5,513 bases of DNA from JAAYEA01 sp012689325 (lineage in GTDB: Bacteria > Chloroflexota > Anaerolineae > JAAYEA01). The stretch lies in assembly GCA_036841525.1 (NCBI GenBank), contig DAITVZ010000146.1, positions 1-5,513 of the forward strand, given 5' to 3'. How positions within the stretch are numbered: position 1 is the first letter of the stretch; each line of letters begins with the position of its first letter. A program made the position numbers and the translations under genes. A model generated the notes under the pieces. The model was not told where the DNA came from, made no database searches, and saw only the letters and a program-made list of their open reading frames with translations. Positions 1 to 4,537 of this stretch are shown piece after piece.

Positions 1-1
1 G

Positions 2-829
2 ATGCTGGGCCTTATGGAGATACCGGCGGGGCCGTTCCTGATGGGCAGCGACAAGAAGAGAGATCGATCTGCGGACGATGACGAGCAACCGCAGCATACT
101 GTCGAACTGCCCCGGTACTATATGGCGCGCTACCCAGTTACGGTGGCGCAGTCTCGGGCCTTTGCTGAGGAGACGAATTACATAGCCCAAGGTGCATGGC
201 AGCTCTACAGCGGAGTAGAGAACCATCCCGTGGTGGGAGTGACCTGGCACGACGCGCGGGCCTACGCCTCCTGGCTCACAGATCGGCTGCGGGCCTGGCG
301 GGATGCACCAGAGCCGCTAGCGCTCTTGCTGCGGCAAGGTTGGGTAATCCGCCTGCCCACCGAGGCGGAATGGGAAAAGGCGGCGCGGGGAGTAGATGGG
401 CGCTACTACCCTTGGGGACAGGTAGCTGACTATGGTCGAGCAAACTACACCCAGACAAAGATCGGCTCGACCAGTGCTGTAGGCTGCTTCCCGGATGGCG
501 CCAGCCCCTATGGCTGTCTCGACATGGCCGGCAATGTCTGGGAATGGACACAGACTTTTGGTGGGCTCTATCCATACGATGGCAGAGATGGGCGCAATAA
601 TCCTACTGCTCGCAACTCGGGGAGACGGGTTGTGCGCGGTGGCAGCTATGATCGTGGGGAGAGGCATATGCGCTGCGTGTCTCGGTATCGGCACAAGCTA
701 TTGCACGCAGGCCGAAACGACGGGTTTCGTGTGGTTTTCGCTCCCGGCTCCTCTGAGGCACCTGGCCCTCCTATGGGCGGGGGTAGGCAAGGGCCCATAA
801 GCAATCGAGTGGCGGACGGGTGTCTTTGA
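2..829 (+). CDS. FGE-sulfatase-like (C-type-lectin-fold) domain protein, 5'-partial, probably the C-terminus of a NACHT-FGE protein
   Basis: The 275 visible residues form a nearly complete FGE/SUMF1-type domain: EIPAGPFLMGSD at 6-17, the YMARYPVTVAQ segment, RLPTEAEWEKAARG at 117-130, GNVWEWT at 177-183, then RGGSY and DGFR near the end. The domain opens at the same point where the FGE domain of the downstream NACHT gene follows its linker (gat-tgg-ctg-ggc there, g-atg-ctg-ggc here). The ATG at 2-4 is therefore probably an internal codon, and the gene runs in from the left. True FGEs oxidise sulfatase cysteines with a Cys pair just after GGSY. Here that stretch is DRGERHMRC, with only the structural Cys left, so catalysis is unlikely and binding or recognition is inferred. 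The last 24 residues (755-826) have no counterpart in the paralogue and seem to result from loss of the original stop. The stop lies 27 nt before the next start, so an operon is likely. The role as a conflict-system sensor is inferred. Confidence 0.8.
   Translation: MLGLMEIPAGPFLMGSDKKRDRSADDDEQPQHTVELPRYYMARYPVTVAQSRAFAEETNYIAQGAWQLYSGVENHPVVGVTWHDARAYASWLTDRLRAWRDAPEPLALLLRQGWVIRLPTEAEWEKAARGVDGRYYPWGQVADYGRANYTQTKIGSTSAVGCFPDGASPYGCLDMAGNVWEWTQTFGGLYPYDGRDGRNNPTARNSGRRVVRGGSYDRGERHMRCVSRYRHKLLHAGRNDGFRVVFAPGSSEAPGPPMGGGRQGPISNRVADGCL
650..721 (+). other. Candidate hypervariable segment (DGR variable-region-like), gene 1
   Basis: These 24 codons lie between the conserved GGSY (ending residue 216) and GFR. 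Compared with the paralogue at 3896-3967, most codons differ while R-C, the Arg scaffold and the flanks stay fixed. The differing columns are mostly NNT/NNC codons (gat, cgt, cat, tct, tat, cac, cac, ggc, gac), as expected if adenines of AAY template codons had been randomised. DGR targets often use exactly this part of an FGE/C-lectin fold. No reverse transcriptase or template repeat is visible, so plain divergence of a surface loop remains possible. Confidence 0.35.
772..799 (+). repeat. Inverted repeat (7-bp arms) near the 3' end of gene 1
   Basis: TATGGGC (772-778) and GCCCATA (793-799) are perfect inverted arms around a 14-nt G-rich loop. The repeat lies within the 3' extension of gene 1. 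It starts 21 nt after the CTCTGA hexamer (751-756) that corresponds to the stop of the paralogous gene 2, where another hairpin starts 20 nt after the same hexamer. There is no T-tract, so it is not a typical intrinsic terminator. It could be a leftover terminator, or the stem-loop often found just downstream of DGR variable regions. Confidence 0.4.
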
Positions 830-842
830 GTCATCGCGTCCT

Positions 843-850
843 GGAGAGGA
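843..850 (+). promoter_or_regulatory. Ribosome binding site of the NACHT gene
   Basis: GGAGAGGA ends 6 nt before the ATG at 857. This supports that start and argues for translation initiation independent of gene 1, whose stop is at 827-829. No convincing promoter lies in the 27-nt gap, so co-transcription with gene 1 is likely. Confidence 0.7.
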
Positions 851-856
851 TTCATC

Positions 857-3800
857 ATGACCAACCTGCTGCTCTTGGTGCGCGCCACGTTGGAGGCCGA
901 GCTGGCGTTGATGGCCCAGGCCGGCTTTGAGGACGAAGCGGATGCCCTGCGCGAACTGCTCGACCGCGCTTGGTCCGGGGCTGACGCGCTCCTCGTCGAG
1001 GGGGAGGCTCTGCCCCTCGACGATGGCGCCTTCCTGCGCGCGGCGGCGGCTGGGCTGTTGGACCCGGTGCGCGGTTTCGATCCGGGCGCCGTTTCGCCGG
1101 CGCAGGCGCGCCGGTTGCGCCGCTGCTTCGCCGCGGCAGAGGGCGCGCTGTGGAGCGACCCTGCCTGGGCGGAGCTGTTGGAGCGGTACCAGGCGCAGCG
1201 CGGCCGGGAGGACGTCTCCTTGGCGTTGCGCGAGCGGGGCTGGTCGGTCCCCCCGCTGGACCTGGCCGACCGCCTGCACGCCGAATTGAGCGGCAGCGGG
1301 GCCATCGCCCAGGGGATCGGCAACACGGTGCTGGGCGAGCGGGCCACCTTCGTCAAGGGCAGCGTCTATGGCGATATCGTCTATCATGTGGTGAACCACA
1401 TCACCCAACTGGCCCCACCGGAGCCCGGCCCAGGCGGCGACGCCCTGCGACGGGCCTACCTGGGCCTGCTCCACCGCGAGACCCGCGACCTCTCCCTGTC
1501 CGGCATCGACCCCAAGGCCGCCACGGGCGAGGCGCGGGCCCGCCTGCACCTGGGCGCCGTCTATACCGCGCTGCTGACCCTGACGCCGGAGGCTCATGAG
1601 CGGGCCGACCTGCTCAAGCTCGCCGAAGAGGCTGTGGGCCGGGAAAGCCGCCTGCAATCGGCGCTGGCGCAACTGGAGCGTCACCGCAGGCTGGTGCTGC
1701 TGGGCGATCCCGGCAGCGGCAAGAGCACCCTGGTCAATTTCCTCTGCCTCTGCCTGGCGGGCGAGGCGCTGGGGATGGCGGACGCCAACCTGGATACGCT
1801 CACCGCGCCGCTGCCGGACGACGACGGCGATGATCAGAAGGAGCGGCAGCCCTGGTCTCACGGCCCCCTGCTGCCAGTGCGCGTCATCCTGCGCGACCTG
1901 GCGGTGCGCGGGTTGCCATCGCCGGGCAAGCGGGCCGGGGTGGAGCACCTCTGGCGCTTCATCGCGGGCGAGCTGGAGGCCAACGGTCTGGCCGACTATG
2001 CGCCGCACCTGCGGCAGGAGCTGATGGAGATCGGCGGCATCCTGCTCTTCGACGGCCTGGACGAGGTCCCCGAGGCCCAGCAGCGGCGCAGCCAGGTCAA
2101 GACCCTGGTCGAGTCCGCGGCCGCCGCCTTCCCCAGGTGCCGGGTTCTGGTCACCAGCCGCACCTACGCCTACCAGCGCCAGGACTGGCGCCTGGCCGGG
2201 TTCGCCGAGGCGGTGCTGGCGCCCTTTAGCCAGGGACAGATCCTGCGCTTCGTGGACCGCTGGTACGCCCACGTGGCCGCGCTGCGCCACATGGAGGAGC
2301 AGACCGCGCAGGGGCGGGCGGCGCTGCTCAAGCGCGCCATCCAGGGCAGCGAGCAACTGCGGGACCTGGCGCGGCGCCCTTTGCTGCTGACCCTCATGGC
2401 CAGCCTGCACGCCTGGCGCGGCGGCAACCTGCCCGAGAAGCGGGAGGAACTCTACGCCGACACGGTGGACCTGCTGCTGCACACCTGGGAGAGCGCCCGC
2501 ATCCGCTACGACGAGCGCGGCGCGCCGCAGGTGGACCAGCCCAGCCTGGCGGAGTGGCTCAAGATCGACCGCGACCAGGCGCGCCGCCTGCTGGAGCGCC
2601 TGGCCTTCGAGGTCCACCGCCAGCAGCCCGAGGTCACCGGCACCGCCGACCTGGCCGAGGAGGACCTGGTTTCCGGCCTGCTGCACCTGAGCCAGAACCC
2701 CGACGTGCGCCCGGCGCGCCTCGTCGAGTTTCTGAGCCAGCGGTCGGGGCTGCTGCTCCCGCGCGGGCAGGGCGTTTATGCGTTCCCCCATCGCACCATC
2801 CAGGAATACCTGGCCGCCTGTTACCTCACCGACCACGGCTACCCCGAACAGGTTGCCAGGCTGGCGCGGGAGGACCCCGGCCGCTGGCGAGAGGTCTGCC
2901 TGCTGGCTGGGGCCAAAGCCGGGCGCGGCGCCAGCTTTGCCGTGTGGGCCCTGGCCGACGCCCTCTGCTTCCGCGAGCCGGGGTGGCCGGGCTGCGATGC
3001 CTGCGATCCCTGGGGCGCGCTGCTGGCGGGACAGGCTCTGGCCGAGGGCGCCGACCTGCGGCAGGTGGGCCAGGCCAACGGGCACAAGCTCGACCGCGTG
3101 CAGCGCTGGTTGGTGCGCATCCTGGAACACGCGGAGCTGCCCCCCCTGGAGCGGGCCAACGCTGGCAACGCCCTGGCGACTTTGGGCGACCCGCGCTTCG
3201 ACCCCGAGCACTGGTATCTGCCCAAGGATGATTGGCTGGGCTTTGTGGAGATACCCGCGGGGCCGTTTCTGATGGGCAGCGACAAGCGCAAGGATGGGCA
3301 GGCACTTAATCGCGAGTCTCCGCAGCACACCCTGAACCTGCCCAGGTTCTACATGGCGCGCTACCCGGTGACAGTGGCCCAGTTCCGCGCCTTTGTGGAG
3401 GATAGCGGTTACGAGCCTCGAGACCGGGATTGCCTGAGCGGCATGGCCAACCATCCGGTGGTCTGGGTAACCTGGCACGAGGCGCGGGCCTTCGCGGCCT
3501 GGCTCACGGAGCGGCTGCGCGAGGGCGCGCCAGGGCCGCTGGCTGAAATGGTGCGGCAGGGATGGGCCGTGCGGCTGCCAACCGAAGCCGAGTGGGAAAA
3601 GGCGGCGCGAGGCGCCGATGGGCGCATTTATCCCTGGGGCGATCAAGCGGATCCCGAGCGGGCCAACTATGGCGGGACGGGGATCGGCGGGACCAGCGCC
3701 GTCGGCTGCTTTCCGCACGGTGCCAGTCCCTACGGCTGCCTGGACCTGTCGGGCAACGTCTGGGAGTGGACGCTAAGCCTCGGTGGCAAGGATCTGTCCA

Positions 3801-4006
3801 ACCCCGACTTCAGATATCCGTACGAGCCAGGCGATGGGCGCGAGGACGTTGAGGTCCCCGATTCAGTCAGTCGAGTGCTGCGCGGGGGGTCTTACAGCCT
3901 TGAGGCGAGGCTCGTCCGCTGCGCCTTTCGGTCCGAGCTCTATCCGAGCCTCTGGGACAGGAACTACGGTTTTCGATTGGTCGTTGCTCCCGGCTCTTCG
4001 CTCTGA
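857..4006 (+). CDS. STAND NTPase: NACHT ATPase with C-terminal FGE-like recognition domain
   Basis: This is a complete 1049-residue, cytosolic-looking protein with no signal peptide or membrane segment. Residues 1-145 are helical and match no effector I recognise. Residues 146-175 are a Gly/Ala hexad-like stretch (GSGAIAQGIG, then GERATFVKGSVYGD). Residues ~196-240 hold the 'LSGIDPKA' segment typical of pre-NACHT regions. The NACHT core has Walker A GDPGSGKST (283-291, Lys289), Walker B LLFDGLDE (to 403) and sensor-like TSR (433-435). It continues into the helical subdomain with RRPLLLTLMASLH (from 506) and FPHRTIQEYLAA (643-654). The FGE-like domain begins near 796 with RLPTEAEWEKAARG (906-919), GNVWEWT (966-972) and RGGSY ending at Tyr1013. 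The FGE catalytic Cys pair is missing; Cys1022 aligns with a structural Cys. STAND NTPases oligomerise on ligand sensing, and many bacterial NACHT proteins protect against phage. Here the FGE domain is inferred to be the sensor and the N-terminus the effector or adaptor. Confidence 0.88.
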   Translation: MTNLLLLVRATLEAELALMAQAGFEDEADALRELLDRAWSGADALLVEGEALPLDDGAFLRAAAAGLLDPVRGFDPGAVSPAQARRLRRCFAAAEGALWSDPAWAELLERYQAQRGREDVSLALRERGWSVPPLDLADRLHAELSGSGAIAQGIGNTVLGERATFVKGSVYGDIVYHVVNHITQLAPPEPGPGGDALRRAYLGLLHRETRDLSLSGIDPKAATGEARARLHLGAVYTALLTLTPEAHERADLLKLAEEAVGRESRLQSALAQLERHRRLVLLGDPGSGKSTLVNFLCLCLAGEALGMADANLDTLTAPLPDDDGDDQKERQPWSHGPLLPVRVILRDLAVRGLPSPGKRAGVEHLWRFIAGELEANGLADYAPHLRQELMEIGGILLFDGLDEVPEAQQRRSQVKTLVESAAAAFPRCRVLVTSRTYAYQRQDWRLAGFAEAVLAPFSQGQILRFVDRWYAHVAALRHMEEQTAQGRAALLKRAIQGSEQLRDLARRPLLLTLMASLHAWRGGNLPEKREELYADTVDLLLHTWESARIRYDERGAPQVDQPSLAEWLKIDRDQARRLLERLAFEVHRQQPEVTGTADLAEEDLVSGLLHLSQNPDVRPARLVEFLSQRSGLLLPRGQGVYAFPHRTIQEYLAACYLTDHGYPEQVARLAREDPGRWREVCLLAGAKAGRGASFAVWALADALCFREPGWPGCDACDPWGALLAGQALAEGADLRQVGQANGHKLDRVQRWLVRILEHAELPPLERANAGNALATLGDPRFDPEHWYLPKDDWLGFVEIPAGPFLMGSDKRKDGQALNRESPQHTLNLPRFYMARYPVTVAQFRAFVEDSGYEPRDRDCLSGMANHPVVWVTWHEARAFAAWLTERLREGAPGPLAEMVRQGWAVRLPTEAEWEKAARGADGRIYPWGDQADPERANYGGTGIGGTSAVGCFPHGASPYGCLDLSGNVWEWTLSLGGKDLSNPDFRYPYEPGDGREDVEVPDSVSRVLRGGSYSLEARLVRCAFRSELYPSLWDRNYGFRLVVAPGSSL
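3896..3967 (+). other. Candidate hypervariable segment (DGR variable-region-like), NACHT gene
   Basis: Residues 1014-1037 lie between GGSY and GFR. Codons at the positions that differ from gene 1 are largely NNC/NNT: agc, ctt, ctc, ttt, tcc, ctc, tat, agc, ctc, gac, tac, plus an unchanged aac. Invariant positions (agg, cgc-tgc, cgg) separate them. Replacing these with AAC/AAT would give a protein template of the form YNNEARNVRCANRNENNP, which looks like known DGR templates. This is inference, because neither a template repeat nor a reverse transcriptase is in the window. Confidence 0.4.
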
Positions 4007-4020
4007 TCTCTGGCTCCTCT

Positions 4021-4047
4021 GGGCCTGCGGCCCCTGGCCGCAGGCCC
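4021..4047 (+). terminator. GC-rich hairpin after the NACHT gene (terminator or DGR-type stem-loop)
   Basis: GGGCCTGCGG (4021-4030) and CCGCAGGCCC (4038-4047) form a perfect 10-bp stem with a 7-nt loop (cccctgg), starting 15 nt after the stop at 4006. There is no downstream T-run, so if it terminates transcription it does so without a canonical U-tract. Its position fits the end of the NACHT transcription unit. Because gene 1 has an inverted repeat at the same offset from the homologous 3' end, a role linked to the FGE 3' end is also possible. Confidence 0.5.
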
Positions 4048-4228
4048 CCTGAATCCGCGCGCTGCACGATGGAATCGTGGCGCGGTCGCGCGCCGCCCTC
4101 TTCCTCCAGCGGGCGATGCCGGATACCAAACACCCCGTCCCGTTATTGGCTACCTCAATGCACAAACGAATCCAGGACATATCGAGATCCATCGGTGGGC
4201 GCCATGGATCACGACCACCTGGTACCCC

Positions 4229-4257
4229 TTGCATGCACGCCGGATATGTGGTATAAT
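4229..4257 (+). promoter_or_regulatory. Sigma70-type extended -10 promoter driving the phage protease/scaffold gene
   Basis: TTGCAT (4229-4234) and a perfect TATAAT (4252-4257) are separated by 17 nt. TGG directly before the -10 gives the extended -10 form TGnTATAAT. The -35 matches the consensus at only three of six positions, which the extended -10 would compensate for. Transcription would start near 4264, leaving a leader of about 274 nt before the start codon at 4538. The -35 overlaps an 8-bp palindrome, TGCATGCA (4230-4237). Confidence 0.7.
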
Positions 4258-4294
4258 GTGCGTATGAATAGGTCAGATAGGACATATCCGCGTG
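4236..4294. promoter_or_regulatory. Operator-like inverted repeat around the promoter -10
   Basis: CGGATATGT (4241-4249) and ACATATCCG (4282-4290) are perfect 9-bp inverted arms. They extend outward by CACG (4236-4239) and CGTG (4291-4294) with a one-base bulge at 4240. They flank the -10 and the predicted start site. The core is repeated as AGGACATATC at 4174-4183 and 4279-4288, and as GCCGGATATG at 4239-4248 and 4531-4540. Multiple oriented copies around a promoter suggest binding by a regulator such as a phage repressor, which is inference. Confidence 0.4.
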
Positions 4295-4382
4295 AGCGGG
4301 CGAGCTCCCGAGGCCGTCCCATCTTCGACCACCTTCAGCGGTAGCCGCGCCGGGGAGCGCTGCTCCGACAAGCGCATGGGCG

Positions 4383-4401
4383 TCCTGGCCGAGGGCCAGG
4401 A
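4383..4401 (+). other. Stem-loop in the leader RNA
   Basis: TCCTGGCC (4383-4390) and GGCCAGGA (4394-4401) form a perfect 8-bp stem closed by a 3-nt GAG loop. It lies about 120 nt downstream of the predicted transcription start and is followed by an unpaired-looking CCAACCAACCAAG stretch. No T-run follows, so it is not an obvious terminator. It matches no riboswitch class I recognise. Confidence 0.4.
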
Positions 4402-4482
4402 GCCAACCAACCAAGAGAACGTCGGCCGTCGTGAATCGAGGTTCAGAGGCCGTCGGATGCACGGGTTTTCCCGCATGGGTAC

Positions 4483-4537
4483 CCGGCGTCTGGCGGCCTT
4501 TTCCTTTGCCAGGCGCCGGAGCGAAAGGAGGCCGGAT
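4483..4537 (+). promoter_or_regulatory. Leader hairpin and strong RBS with alternative pairing that can hide the RBS
   Basis: CCGGCGTCTGGC (4483-4494) pairs with GCCAGGCGCCGG (4508-4519) as a 12-bp stem with one G-U wobble and a 13-nt pyrimidine-rich loop. It ends 6 nt before the AGGAGG Shine-Dalgarno (4526-4531), which is itself 6 nt from the ATG. Alternatively, loop bases TCCTTT (4502-4507) and CGGCC (4494-4498) can pair with AAAGGA (4524-4529) and GGCCG (4530-4534), covering the whole Shine-Dalgarno. The two folds share bases, so they could act as an on/off translational switch. The pairings are visible in the sequence; regulation is inferred. Confidence 0.4.

Larger units (their letters stand above)
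4048..4537. other. Non-coding region between the NACHT gene and the phage protease gene
   Basis: No convincing protein gene or tRNA is seen here. An open frame at 4069-4344 (+) has no ribosome binding site and contains the promoter, so I do not call it. The segment from about 4115 to 4290 looks richer in A/T than its flanks. It holds a 7-bp inverted repeat (GATCCAT 4186-4192 / ATGGATC 4204-4210), a strong promoter (4229-4257), repeated CATATCCG motifs, and then a leader with several stem-loops. It may also contain a prophage junction or attachment site, but I cannot identify the boundary. Confidence 0.6.

Noticed and set aside
2..4. ATG at the left edge as a true start of gene 1
   Set aside because: The domain homology begins immediately, no upstream sequence is available to show a ribosome binding site, and the paralogue has this point in the middle of a long protein.
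698..3718. 1006-codon open frame on the minus strand
   Set aside because: It lies opposite the NACHT-FGE gene, whose motifs are unmistakable. The translation is low-complexity in Gln, Ala, Gly and Arg, as expected for the reverse of GC-rich codons, and shows no recognisable domain.
4069..4344. 91-codon + strand open frame in the intergenic region
   Set aside because: It has no ribosome binding site and no recognisable motif, and the strong promoter lies inside it. Only its last 26 codons could be made, from 4264.
4007..4537. tRNA, CRISPR array, insertion sequence or DGR template repeat in the intergenic region
   Set aside because: I see no cloverleaf, regularly spaced repeats, transposase or terminal repeats, and no stretch matching the FGE 3' ends with AAC-rich codons. 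CCAACCAACCAAG (4403-4415) is too short and unrelated to be a template.
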